In this document: one piece after another, positions 11,351 to 21,610 of the stretch | How positions within the stretch are numbered: the stretch's first letter is position 1 | How the letters are laid out: each line of letters begins with the position of its first letter | Assembly (NCBI GenBank): GCA_000818945.1 | Contig: KN805401.1 | Location: forward strand, 1-64,000 | DNA length: 64,000 nucleotides | From: Schizochytrium sp. CCTCC M209059 | Taxonomy: Eukaryota > Sar > Bigyra > Thraustochytrida > Thraustochytriidae | Reading direction: 5' to 3' | Translations under genes and position numbers: made by a program | The notes under the pieces: model-generated | The model's database searches: none | The model's input: the letters and a program-made list of their open reading frames with translations, nothing else | What the model was told of the DNA's origin: nothing

Positions 11351-12348
11351 ATGGACAGATTCCGTAACGCCGTGGGCCTGAACAGGGGCGTGCGAAACGA
11401 TGGCGATAGCGGCCTGCTAGACGCGATGCCCCTCAACGAGAGCTTGCTGGGCGTAGAGGGCGGCGGTGACGACGACAACGACGGCGCCGGCGTCCGAAGG
11501 GTGACCCCGACGCGGGTGCATAGCCAACGTTCGGGCGCCGACGAGGCCCTCTCTGCGCAGATGCGCAACAATGAGCAATTCCAGGAGGACCTGCGTCGCG
11601 AAGAAGAGCAGATCTACTCTGAGATCCGTGCGAGACGCATCATTGAAGAAGAAGATCGCAAACTCGCGCAGCGACTTCAGGAGGAGCTCAGCGGGCAATC
11701 GAACGCGCTCCGGATCCAATGCACGGTGCCTGCGGGCGTGATCGGGGGCCAATTTATCGCAGTGCAGATTCCTGGCGCAGGTGTCGAGCGGGTCCAGGTG
11801 CCTCCGGGCCTCCAGCCGGGCATGTCATTTACTTACGTCACCTCCGGCGTGAACGGATCGCAGGGGCAGTCCATGGCCAACGCATCGTCTTCGCAAATGG
11901 TTCGCGTGCGCATTCCGCAGGGCGTCTCTGCAGGCGGCACGTTTCCCGTGGTTCTCCCCTCGGGGACAAGGGTCTCTGTCCTCGTGCCCAACGGTTGCCA
12001 ACCAGGTGACGAGCTTGACATTCCCACGGGCGAGCCGCCTTCCTCGCAGCAAGCTCCGCCACCACCCCCCATGACAGAAGCGGAGCGCAAGGAGCGCGAA
12101 GAGTTTCTTGCCGCGCTGCCTGAGGATATTCGTGCTGAGCTTATGGCCAGTGAGGCTGCACAGCTCGCTGCCGCGCCAGCCCCAACACCAGCTCCTGCAG
12201 CTAGCTCCATGCATGAGCAGTCACACCAGCAGCAAGCCGCTCCACCACCGCCGCCACCAATGACTGAAGCTGAACGTAAAGAGCGAGAGGATTTTCTCGC
12301 CGCCTTGCCTGAGGATCTCCGTGCAGAAGTTCTTGCGCAGGAAGCGCA

Positions 12349-12379
<31 letters not shown>

Positions 12380-12964
12380 GAGGCGCCGCCATATCCATTA
12401 GAGTCAAACTCAACGCCGGCGCCCCCGAGTTACCAGGAAGCAACCGTGCAAGAAGAGACCAACGACGACTTTTTGTCTGGCGATTATGGGCAGGACGAAA
12501 AGGTTGGGGCTCACGAGCAAAATGCGAGCAAGTTTTCCTCCGAGGACCTTCTTGGGAGCGAAGACTACAACGTTGACTACAATGCTCAGTCAAGTGAGCC
12601 GAAAGGCACAAGTGCTGATGACAATGATGATAATCTGCTTGACTTTGGCGCCGCGGAGGAAAGCTCTGCTCCCAAGGAGAGCACCCCTGCAACCGGAACC
12701 GGAGCACAGTCCGTCGTCGCAAGCAGTGACGCGAATGACCTACTCTCGTTTGGGGTAGAATCTCAAGAGGCCTCCAGCGCGCAAGGCGACGGTAGTGCTT
12801 TCGAAGCGGCACCGGCAGCAATGCCGGCGGCAAGTTCCGATGCATCCGGTACCGTTTTGTCCCCCTTGCAGAGAATCAAGGAGGCGCGGGAGAAGCTCGA
12901 TCGAGGCGAGATCTCGCAAGAAGAATTCGAGGCTGTGAAAAAGGAAGTGATTGCCGCGATTTGA
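11351..12964 (+). CDS. Protein with two VPxG-type repeats, UBM-like motifs and a SHOCT-like end
   Basis: This 537-residue protein starts at an ATG immediately after the divergent region. Residues 75-115 are a charged coiled coil (RREEEQIYSEIRARRIIEEE). Two related beta-type repeats follow: VPAGVIGGQFIAVQIPG with VPPGLQPGMSF (about 122-155), and IPQGVSAGGTFPVVLPSG with VPNGCQPGDELDIP (about 185-222). Two near-identical motifs, FLAALPEDIRAELMASE (about 250) and FLAALPEDLRAEVLAQE (about 312), match the leucine-proline ubiquitin-binding motif of HUWE1-type proteins. A poly-Gln stretch and a long acidic disordered region lead to a C-terminal helix pair (IKEAREKLDRGEISQEEFEA, about 508-537) resembling SHOCT domains. 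I infer a ubiquitin-linked adaptor; no enzyme domain is present. Confidence 0.8.
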
Positions 12965-13049
12965 TCAAGAAACACGCGGCAGATAAGTGGTGTCGTGAAT
13001 GTATTCAGGGTATAGGTGAGGGCGATATCTCTCTCTTCTCCTTGTCTTA

Positions 13050-13077
13050 TATATATATATGTATATATATATATATC
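13050..13077 (+). repeat. (TA)n microsatellite
   Basis: A short TA array, interrupted once by G, lies between the convergent stop codons of the UBM-like gene (12964) and the CFAP92-like gene (13079). Confidence 0.95.
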
Positions 13078-13078
13078 C

Positions 13079-16000
13079 TCACGACGAGAACGAAACGGAT
13101 TTCGGCACCGGCGCGGATGGACCCATGATTGATACCGGCGGCGCGCGTAGAGGCGCTCGCTTGCCAGAAGGAAGTGTAGCATTTCGCACCATGTAGATGC
13201 CCTTTTTGCGAGGCTTGGAGTTGAGAATGTCGCGGATCTTGTCGACCTGCGTAGGTTTCTCGCCCTTGACGCCTTGATGCGCCTTGAAGTCGAGCGTGTC
13301 CACGACCACGCGATCAAGCCACTCTTGATGCTCTTGTGCCTTGCGAGCTTGCGCCTCGGCCTCGACGCCGTCGCCGGACAAATGCACCGAGCGGAAAAAC
13401 TCTGGATTCCGCGACCCATCCTTGTGGTAGCCTCCAAAAACCGCACTGTCGTTGGTTGGAATGCAGTCGAAGTCAAGTTCGTGGTCGGATCGCGCGGGTT
13501 GGTGCATCAATGCCGGGTCTTCCCAAGGTTCCTTGAGCTCTTCCGCGCGCGCTTCGCTAATCTCTCGCTTGCCCTTTCGGGCCTCACTCGATTCGCGCGG
13601 TGCAGGGTACACGAAGCCGCGTTTCGTGATAAACTTTGCTCGCTGGGCCTCGGCCTCATTCTTGGCGACGCGCTCTTCATTGACCAGAGGAAACGCGAGC
13701 GATTGAAAGTCCTTTGAATATGTATATGTGACATTTGCGTGCGTGGCAAGACGCTGACGAAGCCTGTCTTGCTGCATTTCAACAAAGTTGAGCTTTTGGC
13801 CAGAGTACATGAAAATCTGTTTGTCGTCCTGACCCAAAGCCTGCAAAAGTGCGCGGTCCTTTTCAGCCCGAGCCTCCATGCGCGCCTTGGTTGATCGCTT
13901 GATGCGCTGCCGCGTCTTTCGGTGAACAGCCAAATGGTCCTTTTCAACACGCGCTGCGATCGAAGCCAAATAAGCGTCATTTCTGGAGTCCGTCGCTGCC
14001 TTGCGACGCAAGGCACCTGCCGAATGCGCGCGCAAGGGCCCATTGTCGCTCGCAGCCTCCTCCCCATTCTCAATCGCGAACTGACCTTCGGCATCGACCT
14101 GCTTTTGCTGGTCCTCCAGCTGGTTCTGACCTCGACGAGACCCACGTCGAGGCGGTCTGGGCACGCCATCCATGTCCTCGACAGAGACGGACTCGCCGTA
14201 CTTGGACTCGAGCTTGGTGAGCATTGCGGGTGTCGGAAAGAGGCTCGAGCGGAAAAGCGTCTTGGCCCGAAGCGTGCTGCGCATCTCGGACAGCCGGCAG
14301 AGGGCGTTGTGACACTCGAGATCGACTTTGAAAGAGTCATAAATCTCCGCAGCCTGCATAATGTAGCAAAGGGGATCCCGCAAGCGAATAATCTTGAGAT
14401 CGACGTCGAAACACGTGTACAAGCGCTGATGAAAGCGAATGCGAGGATTGCGCAGGATGCGCAGCTGCTCGGTGTTGGCGGCACGACGAGGCATTCGACA
14501 CGTTAGCTCTTCAATCGCACCGGCGGCGAGACCTTCGATGACGACGACGCGAAAATGATCGTCTACAACTTGAAACCCGGTGAGAATATCCAAAGACCCA
14601 TCGTCGGCACGAGCTCGCTCCTCGTCGGAAAGCTGGTGCGAACGCAGCGATACTGCTTCCGGGAGGGCCCGAGCATTGACGTCTTGTAAGACTGCACGCA
14701 ACTCCTGCATGTAGGCTCCACACTTGTACTCGAAGAGAAAGACGACTCGCTCGAAAGGGGCCTTACGCCGCTCAAGCTCGCGTCGCTTCCGCACCCTTCG
14801 TGCATAAATCGACTTTTCGTGGTGATGGACCGGAAAGGTTATACTTGCTGCAAGTCGCATCTCGGTGCCGGCTTCCATGTAGCGTCCAGGCTGGCGAACC
14901 ATGCGCTCTGCAGCATCGAGATCCAAGTCAGCCTTCTTCACATCTGGGTGGAGCTGAAAGGTTCGTTTCACAGGTGTCACGCCAGCCCGCACCTTGATGG
15001 AAACGGCTTTGCGAGTATTTCCGAATCGCTCAGGCTTGCGACGATAGAGATCAAAACGATGTCTGTCAATGATCTCGCTTGAATTTGTCCACAGCTCGGC
15101 AAGAGAAAACATGGCTTCACCAAAGGTTTGCTGGGCTGCGTGCCGGGCGCGAATATCGCACTCCTCGCGATAAATTGCTTCCTCAAGCCGGTGTCTTCGC
15201 AGTGCAGGGGTGCTCTCGACCTCTTCTGCTCCGTCCGAAGCGCTACCAAGCCCTGCATCGACGTCATCGATCTCGGGAGCTTGCCCATTCGCGTCTGCGT
15301 CAAGTACTGCTTCCCCGGCGGCTGCTCCGTCGAGCTTTGCATAGCGCGCAGGGATGCCTTGTCGCAATGTTTCGAGCGACCGGTCTGTCGAAATGAGCGG
15401 GACATCTCGATCATGAAGACAGACCCTTAGAGGGTCGGTTTCGAGCGCTTCTGCCACGAGATCTCGATCAAGCTCACCGACCAGGACCGTGGTCGTAGCT
15501 GAGAAAGCCACCTTGTTCTTGCCCTGACAATACGCGGGAGTCTGCACGCGACGATGATTTCCCAAGAGGCGTGGCAACACGTAAAAGTGTGCATGAACAG
15601 GCTCGCAGTATCGCTTTTGTAGCAGAAATGCGTCTTTGTCCTTGGTGATGGGGTCTGTTACGTAGGGTTTGAGCGTTGCGTTGCCCTCTTCGACAATGAG
15701 CCCTGGCAACGGACGAACCGTCTTGAGTGCAATGGTGAGAGGATTAACGACCTCGGAGAGATCAGGCGTCAGGCATGGCATGCTCGCAACGACGCGGGCT
15801 TTCAAACCTTGCAATTTACCATCCAAGAGACCACTCGGTGACAAATATTGCTGCTCACATCCGGGGTAGCTGCCCCACGAACCCACGATGGATGTCTCCC
15901 CATCCAGCAGGGGACTCAGGTCGAGAGATACAGCGCCAATCCTCGATACACTCGGAGCAGAACCCGCTTCATCTCCCTCGACAGCATTGTCGGCATCATC

Positions 16001-16624
16001 AGCAGGTCCGACAGCGGTTAGAACGAGATTAGGGGTTTTATCAAGTGCTCGGGCCCATGCGAGGTCAACGTGGACGGGGACAGTCAGCTTGAAAGTGAGC
16101 GTTGGCTCCACAGTATTCTTTGTGGTGCCTTCGAGATGACTATCGGCGCTTTCAACATTCTCAATCTCCGGTGCAACGTCTCCATCTGCTGGCGTTTCTG
16201 TGTTTTCGTCTGGATTGGCGTCGTCATCGCTTGCGAGAGGATCTATAGCGTCTGCGTGCACAAAGTCCCAGCTTGATACCACGGTGGTTTCGGTGGGCTC
16301 TTGCATGCCTGGAATCATGAATCGGAAGCGAATTCCGCCGACTGGGTCGTCTTCTTGAGGCAATGTAGCATCCTCGTCCACCTTGGGTGGTTTCAGTCCC
16401 GCCACGCTCAGCACCAAGCCGAGCGTCACGTCCTGCTCAACAATCTTTCCGACCTCTTCTTCTTCTTCCTCATCTTCATCTTCATCTTCACAATCTCCGT
16501 CACCATTGCTGATTTTGTCGTTCACATCTGTGTCCTTTTCGAGCAATTTTGCAGCAAGATTATCTACTTCGCCTCTGCTGCTTTCGTCGCCGTCTTCTTG
16601 CGGCTGCTTGTTGTCTTCCGCCAT
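13079..16624 (-). CDS. CFAP92: CFAP92 (KIAA1257)-like flagellar protein
   Basis: This 1181-residue intronless protein starts at MAEDNKQP; the frame extends upstream only from a TTG. The N-terminus is acidic (DEDEDEEEEEEVGK). Two parts resemble the uncharacterised domains of CFAP92/KIAA1257, found in axonemal species. One is ATTTVLVGELDRDLVAEALE followed by CLHDRDVP (about 375-410). The other is a region at about 630-830 that includes VVFLFEYKCGAYMQELR, DILTGFQVVDDHFRVVVIEG and RIRFHQRLYTCFDVDLKIIRL. The C-terminal third is charged, with the FMYSGQKLNFVEMQQ and SKDFQSLAFPLVNEE segments seen in flagellar family members. Expected place: the cilium/flagellum of a motile stage. Its neighbour across the divergent promoter may share that role. 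The family assignment is from motif recall and should be tested by profile search. Confidence 0.7.
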   Translation of the reverse strand: MAEDNKQPQEDGDESSRGEVDNLAAKLLEKDTDVNDKISNGDGDCEDEDEDEEEEEEVGKIVEQDVTLGLVLSVAGLKPPKVDEDATLPQEDDPVGGIRFRFMIPGMQEPTETTVVSSWDFVHADAIDPLASDDDANPDENTETPADGDVAPEIENVESADSHLEGTTKNTVEPTLTFKLTVPVHVDLAWARALDKTPNLVLTAVGPADDADNAVEGDEAGSAPSVSRIGAVSLDLSPLLDGETSIVGSWGSYPGCEQQYLSPSGLLDGKLQGLKARVVASMPCLTPDLSEVVNPLTIALKTVRPLPGLIVEEGNATLKPYVTDPITKDKDAFLLQKRYCEPVHAHFYVLPRLLGNHRRVQTPAYCQGKNKVAFSATTTVLVGELDRDLVAEALETDPLRVCLHDRDVPLISTDRSLETLRQGIPARYAKLDGAAAGEAVLDADANGQAPEIDDVDAGLGSASDGAEEVESTPALRRHRLEEAIYREECDIRARHAAQQTFGEAMFSLAELWTNSSEIIDRHRFDLYRRKPERFGNTRKAVSIKVRAGVTPVKRTFQLHPDVKKADLDLDAAERMVRQPGRYMEAGTEMRLAASITFPVHHHEKSIYARRVRKRRELERRKAPFERVVFLFEYKCGAYMQELRAVLQDVNARALPEAVSLRSHQLSDEERARADDGSLDILTGFQVVDDHFRVVVIEGLAAGAIEELTCRMPRRAANTEQLRILRNPRIRFHQRLYTCFDVDLKIIRLRDPLCYIMQAAEIYDSFKVDLECHNALCRLSEMRSTLRAKTLFRSSLFPTPAMLTKLESKYGESVSVEDMDGVPRPPRRGSRRGQNQLEDQQKQVDAEGQFAIENGEEAASDNGPLRAHSAGALRRKAATDSRNDAYLASIAARVEKDHLAVHRKTRQRIKRSTKARMEARAEKDRALLQALGQDDKQIFMYSGQKLNFVEMQQDRLRQRLATHANVTYTYSKDFQSLAFPLVNEERVAKNEAEAQRAKFITKRGFVYPAPRESSEARKGKREISEARAEELKEPWEDPALMHQPARSDHELDFDCIPTNDSAVFGGYHKDGSRNPEFFRSVHLSGDGVEAEAQARKAQEHQEWLDRVVVDTLDFKAHQGVKGEKPTQVDKIRDILNSKPRKKGIYMVRNATLPSGKRAPLRAPPVSIMGPSAPVPKSVSFSS

Positions 16625-17166
16625 GACGTTTGTTTTTTTGACTTGATGGACCGCGTTGCCACCCTTTGCCTTGCGCAAACGTCGCCCGCCCGCGACGATT
16701 TAGATCTCGACACAGCAAAGCAAGCAGGCGTGTGAACAGCGCCTCTGTCGATTGCGATGCAAGTATTGGCGCTGCAACGCTCCACCTTTCTTCAAGGACC
16801 GCACGCGCACGCGCGCCCGATCGCCCGCGACAACCAACTACAGCTACTATCATGTGCGTGCACGTGTGTGCGTGTGTGCTAAAACGGGTGTGTACTGCCG
16901 AGCACATGTCTTTTTCCTATCCGTTGATTACGCTGTGTCTTGTAATGTTTTTGAACAAATACGTGGCTTACTTCTATGGTACGAGAATAAGAATATGGTC
17001 TTTGGTATCGGGGTACGAAACGTGCGGAGGGTCTCGCTCAGGTCGATCGCGATATTGAGCCTTTTCGATTGGCAACGGCAGACGCGCGGGTCATAGGCAG
17101 AGAGACGACTCGGGTCGCGGGCGCGCGCGGCCGCAGCGGTCACAGGCAAGCTTGGCGTCAAGCACG
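16625..17166. promoter_or_regulatory. Divergent promoter between two putative flagellar genes
   Basis: The 542 bp between the CFAP92-like and FxPxIN-repeat start codons has no supported gene and must hold both 5' regions. Long open frames over it on both strands have no conserved features. An RFX-type or other cilia-gene box was not recognised by eye. Confidence 0.4.
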
Positions 17167-18603
17167 ATGGCAGCAGCAGCAGCAGCGGCAGCGGCAGCGG
17201 CAGCGGCAGCGGCAGCGGCCACGGCGACGACGATGGCAACGACGACGGCGACGTCGGAGACGAGGTTGAAGGCGGATGCTGCATCCACCTATATCTCGCG
17301 AAAAGGACCGCAACAGCGAGACATGAAGCGGGAGACGGAGGAAATGATGCTCGAGAAATCTGCAGAGGAACTGGCAGCTCTGCTCGACGACATGCAGCCT
17401 CGAGGCGCTGACGAGGACTGGAAAAAGCGAACCGAGTCGCTCGTACAAACCATTGCGGACGAGATCAATCGCATGGTCGCTTTCTCAGGGACAGAAGGCG
17501 AGCTGACCCCAGAAAAATCAACCGTAGAAGAGTGCAAAAGCGAGGGCACGCGCAGCGAGTCGGGGAGCAGATTCGGCACGTCAAGCATGTCCACGCTGCG
17601 TCTCGAAGCAAAAGTTGCTACTGCACTCGAAGAGGACGACTCTATTCTGAGCTATTTGAGCTCTTGCAGCGAAGCTCGTCATGGAGGAGATACGCTGACG
17701 CAGCGGAGCGAAACGTTCCAAGCGACCAAGGCGAAAAAGCTCACACCATACGAAATTTGGAAAGCAGCGCGCTGGCGGCAAACAGAGGCCCCTGTCGTCA
17801 AAGAGCTGACGCCGAAACAGGTCGAAGCACTCTCCGAGAGACTGTATGCACATCAAATTACGCGGGACCTTCGACGGCAACGAGCGCAGGACGAAGCCTT
17901 GGTCGAGGAGCTCGCGAGTCTGGACTTTCGGCCCAGGATCAACAAACGGTCAAGGAAACTAGCGCGTGTGAAGCCCATTCAAGAACGTTTGCAATCCATT
18001 ATTCAGGACCGAGAGACTCGTCTCGCCCAAGAAAGGCAACGACTTGAAAAAGAAGAAATTGCGGGATGTACAGGAGCGCCCCGCATTAATCACACGAAGC
18101 GATGGAAGCCCAGGATCTCACGCAGATACATTGACGCCGCTCTCGAAGAGGCTCGTGCGCCCAGCACAGATCTGACCTTTGCACCATTGATGAACGTCCG
18201 CTCGCTCCAGATGGCAGAGCGCGCCAGCGAGGAAGGACGCAGACAGCCTATCGAGGAGGCGAGCCCCAAGAGATTTGCCAAAGCTGCTGCTGCAGCGCCG
18301 CCTGAGCCACCATTTCATCCGCAAATTAATCCGCGGTCAAGGCAGATTGTGCGAGAGGGCCCAGTGCATGAGCGCCTCTTTCAGCAGTCTACCGCATCAC
18401 AGTCGTCACGACCCGCTACAGATTTACGCCTGGATGAGCCCCCGACGTGCGCGAGCGCAGAGGGAACCCGTGCTACAGGTGGCGCTGCCTCGCCACGGTC
18501 TCCACGACGTATGGAAGTCAATGAGATCCCGTATGTGCCCATGCAACACGACTTTATTCTCCAGAGACTTCGCAGTATGGGAGCTGACGTTCGTTACCCT
18601 TAA
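17167..18603 (+). CDS. Protein with repeated FxPxIN motifs, possibly flagellar
   Basis: This 478-residue protein starts at ATG 17167; an upstream in-frame TTG is not a credible start. A poly-Ala tract encoded by GCA/GGC repeats opens the protein, and the rest is highly charged. Four related motifs are spaced along the C-terminal half: LDFRPRINKRSRKLAR (about 251), GAPRINHTKRWKP (about 302), LTFAPLMNVRSLQMAE (about 335) and PPFHPQINPRSRQIVR (about 380). Several are followed by a VKPIQERL- or GPVHERLF-like stretch. Such F-x-P-x-I-N-x-x-S proteins are widespread in flagellated protists but largely uncharacterised. The head-to-head position with a CFAP92-like gene supports, but does not prove, a ciliary or cytoskeletal role. 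Confidence 0.72.
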   Translation: MAAAAAAAAAAAAAAAAATATTMATTTATSETRLKADAASTYISRKGPQQRDMKRETEEMMLEKSAEELAALLDDMQPRGADEDWKKRTESLVQTIADEINRMVAFSGTEGELTPEKSTVEECKSEGTRSESGSRFGTSSMSTLRLEAKVATALEEDDSILSYLSSCSEARHGGDTLTQRSETFQATKAKKLTPYEIWKAARWRQTEAPVVKELTPKQVEALSERLYAHQITRDLRRQRAQDEALVEELASLDFRPRINKRSRKLARVKPIQERLQSIIQDRETRLAQERQRLEKEEIAGCTGAPRINHTKRWKPRISRRYIDAALEEARAPSTDLTFAPLMNVRSLQMAERASEEGRRQPIEEASPKRFAKAAAAAPPEPPFHPQINPRSRQIVREGPVHERLFQQSTASQSSRPATDLRLDEPPTCASAEGTRATGGAASPRSPRRMEVNEIPYVPMQHDFILQRLRSMGADVRYP

Positions 18604-18911
18604 TGTGTTACTATTGACCCATTACCTTCCTTTTCCTAAGTCGCTTTTCTTTCACTTTGCAATTCTTCAAACGCTCTTTCTCCTTGAAAAGAGTGTTGTA
18701 AGACTTGACAGGTGCAGTATCACAAGTCTTTGTCAAGAAAATGAACGAGCGTTGGATTTTACTGTTTTACCGATGTGAACAAAGAATTCTTTCTCTTGTA
18801 TTTGCTTTCTGCACAATTTTCTACTTTTCTGTAGTGCAACCTGCTCCAAACAGTACCGTGCGCCATTCGTTTCGTGGTCGGCATCCTTGCTCTTGTTGGT
18901 ATGGTAAACAA
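18604..18911. other. Convergent 3' region
   Basis: AT-richer 308-bp interval between two convergent stop codons. It has T-rich tracts and no gene; it probably holds the 3' untranslated regions of both neighbours. Confidence 0.6.
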
Positions 18912-20228
18912 TTAGAGATTGAGAGCCTCGGTGGTGACAGACATGGAAATCTTCTGTCCACCTTCACGCACAACGGTAAGATCAAAGGTCTTGCCAACTT
19001 CGTAGGCCATGCGCGTGGTCATTTCTGCTACAGACTTGACCTTTTTACCGTCGAATTCTACAATGACATCACCCGGCTTGAGCCCAGCGCGAGACGCAGG
19101 CGAGTTGGGCGCAACTTTGACGACGAGCAAGCCCGACTCAACATCCGGAAAACGCTTGGAGACGCGTCGCTCGAAGCGGGCGAGGTTGCGGTTGAGAGCA
19201 GCCATGCGCAAGCCAAGGTACGGTCGAATGACCTTACCGGTGTCGCGAAGTTGAGAAAGAACAACCCATGCCGTGTTGATGGGAATAGCAAAACCAATGC
19301 CGTCGCCGCCAGCGACCTTCATAGTATTGATGCCGACCACCTGACCGTCAAGGTTGATGAGAGGGCCGCCAGAGTTACCCTGGTTGATGGCAGCGTCGGT
19401 TTGAATGTAGTCCGTGCGAGCCTGCATGATACCGATCTCGGATGCGGCACGTGCCGTCGAGCTAACAATCCCTGCCGTGACGGAGTTGCCGAGGTTGAGC
19501 GGCGAGCCGAGGGCTACCACAAATTCTCCGGGACGCAAGAGGCCCGAGTCGCCAATGTGCATAATGGGCAAAGGTTCCTCAAGAATGTCAGTAACGATCA
19601 CCAGTGCAAGGTCCGACGTTTGATCCGTAGCGTATACACGTCCTTGGTACTGGCGGCCGTCGTTGAGCGTTACGGTAAGGCTTGATGCGCCTTTGACAAC
19701 GTGAGCGTTGGTGGCGATGAGACCATCCGAACGGATGACAAAGCCAGAACCAGCGGACTGAACCATCTGGCCCCACGGACCATTCTGGATGGAACTGATG
19801 TTGACGAGCGCAGGGATGGCCTTTTCTGCAGCATCGGCGATGAAATGCGGTCCAAAGTTTGCCGGCGAGGCCTTTTCCGTCGACCCCGGCTGTGCTACAT
19901 CGTAGCCTGCAAGCATGCTGTTGCGCTGTTCGCAGCGGACCTCGTTGCGCGTCTCTGTGCGCTTCTCATCTGTGTTGTAGGATCCTGCAGCGAGGCCGAA
20001 GAGAAGGACGCCGCCGAGAGCAAACGCTGCACCCCTGGCAAACGATGACGACGAGAAAGACTGTTCGCCGGGTCTTTTGCCCGCTGGCTGAGGCGGCAGG
20101 GAGCTCATCATGCGCTGTGTTCCCTGGCGGCAGCAGCCCACGGCCCCTGCTTTGGGCCTCTGCGGTGCCCTCTTCGCCACGCTCGCGAGGCTTCGGTGCG
20201 CGAACCGCCGCGCCATGACGGAAGACAT
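18912..20228 (-). CDS. HTRA2: Mitochondrial serine protease HtrA2/Omi
   Basis: This HtrA-family ATP-independent serine protease acts in protein quality control in the mitochondrial intermembrane space. The 438-residue protein starts at MSSVMARRFAHRSLASVAKR, an Arg/Ala/Ser presequence. The hydrophobic stretch FALGGVLLFGLAAG (about 65-80) resembles the HtrA2 membrane anchor. The catalytic triad is visible: His in ATNAHVVKG (about 173), Asp in TSDLALVIV (about 205) and Ser in NQGNSGGPL (about 284), with the TDAAINQGNSGG signature. A single PDZ domain follows (about 345-435), with SPASRAGLKPGDVIVEFDGK. An earlier in-frame ATG would add 41 charged residues ahead of the presequence and is less likely. 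The AVPS-type IAP-binding tetrapeptide of animal HtrA2 is not evident. Confidence 0.93.
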   Translation of the reverse strand: MSSVMARRFAHRSLASVAKRAPQRPKAGAVGCCRQGTQRMMSSLPPQPAGKRPGEQSFSSSSFARGAAFALGGVLLFGLAAGSYNTDEKRTETRNEVRCEQRNSMLAGYDVAQPGSTEKASPANFGPHFIADAAEKAIPALVNISSIQNGPWGQMVQSAGSGFVIRSDGLIATNAHVVKGASSLTVTLNDGRQYQGRVYATDQTSDLALVIVTDILEEPLPIMHIGDSGLLRPGEFVVALGSPLNLGNSVTAGIVSSTARAASEIGIMQARTDYIQTDAAINQGNSGGPLINLDGQVVGINTMKVAGGDGIGFAIPINTAWVVLSQLRDTGKVIRPYLGLRMAALNRNLARFERRVSKRFPDVESGLLVVKVAPNSPASRAGLKPGDVIVEFDGKKVKSVAEMTTRMAYEVGKTFDLTVVREGGQKISMSVTTEALNL

Positions 20229-20708
20229 CTTCTCTTCTCTTTTCACCTGTTCCCTCGCACGAGCGGTCCTCAGAGCCTCTTTGTCTTTCTCTCTGCAAGA
20301 GCCTGGGACCTGTCCTCGAGACGCCTCGGCCGGCCCGCGACGTCTATCCACGTCCGCGTTGACGTATACGTAGCCCTCGCCGGCGGAGATCGATGATCTC
20401 GTTCTGGCGCTCGAGAGCTTCGTGTGGACAACGCAAAATGTCGCGCTGCGCGTTTTATTCGCACAATCTCTCTGAGGTGAGCGAAAACAAGAATATGAAT
20501 AAGAGAAACGATTTCATACTGGACTTTGTGGAGAATAAATATTTGGTGGTATTAGAGCAGAAGCCAACGTGCAGAGAAAAGATGTAAAAAAGAAGTAGTA
20601 GGCAAGTCATTCATTCGTTTTCTTCGTGTCGTCCTTCGCATTTTTCAATTCATTCCTCCCGGCCCGCTTCATCTTTCCTTCCAATTTATTGTTGCAGTCG
20701 AGACGGGC

Positions 20709-20765
20709 CCTTCCTTCCTTCCTTCCTTCCTTCCTTCCTTCCTTCCTTCCTTCCTTCCTTCCTTC
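20709..20765 (+). repeat. (CCTT)n microsatellite
   Basis: About 14 CCTT units, the same tetranucleotide (GGAA on the other strand) as the large array at 1918-2177. Confidence 0.96.
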
Positions 20766-21204
20766 AGGTTCTTTGAAGCAAGTCCGAGTCAAGAGAAGGA
20801 AAGGCCTTTTCCGGTTACACCGTTCTCCGTTTCGGAGGTTTCCCAGACCCCGCCCTAGCCAAACCTAACCGCGCAACCCATTTTGGTTTGCGAAGCTTCT
20901 TCCCTTCCCTTCCCTTCCCTTCCCTTTGGGCAAAGCGCGAGCAGAGCGGAGCAGAGCGGAGCAGAGCGGAGCAAAGCGAGCAAAAAAGAAAGCAAAATCA
21001 AACCCAAGCCGCTCCGACAGACGCTCGGAACTCGCAGGGAGACGACGCCGTTCGCGAGGCGCCGCGCACGACAGCGGTCTCTGGGACGGGCTTTGCTTGC
21101 GTCGCGGCAGGTCGCAAGGAGCGACGCTCTCCGGCTCGAACGAGCGAGATTCGGATTCGAGTTCACAGGAAACAACAAACGACGCCAGGCAGAGAGAGCG
21201 CACG

Positions 21205-21237
<33 letters not shown>
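21205..21237 (+). repeat. (AAGC)n microsatellite
   Basis: About eight AAGC units lying 370 bp upstream of the PSME4 start codon. The same motif forms the 531-bp array at 8431. Confidence 0.95.
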
Positions 21238-21610
21238 CCTTGACGCGAACTCGCCGAGATCTCGGCTCGAGCGAGCAGGAACCCGAGGAACTCGCTGGCA
21301 GGCGGGACTGTACTTGTCAGCCATCACTCTCGCTGCCTTTTCGACAGCGATTGCACCACGTACAGCGAAGCTTCCCGGCCCGGGTCAAGAAATCTTTCCT
21401 GCGCGCGTGCTTGTGTGAATACGTGCCTTGCCTTCTTTCTTGCTTGTTAAAGTTAGAAGAGCGGAGGAAGTCTAGCGAAGGTTGTAGCACGCCGTCGAGA
21501 GAAGGAAGCTTCGTTCCTGTTCTCGTCGAGCTTGTCGCAGCAGTGAATAGACAGACAACTCCAATCCCATATTTGATCAAGGAGAGTGCATCCATCCATC
21601 GTCCATCACA

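Larger units (their letters stand above)
20229..21610. other. HTRA2/PSME4 divergent interval
   Basis: No gene is supported in these 1.4 kb. It holds a (CCTT)n tract, four CCCTT-type units near 20901-20925, a GAGCAGAGCG repeat at about 20936-20982 and an AAGC tract at 21205-21237. Long open frames at 20855-21653 result from these repeats. The PSME4 start codon at 21611 is preceded by CATCACA. Confidence 0.5.
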
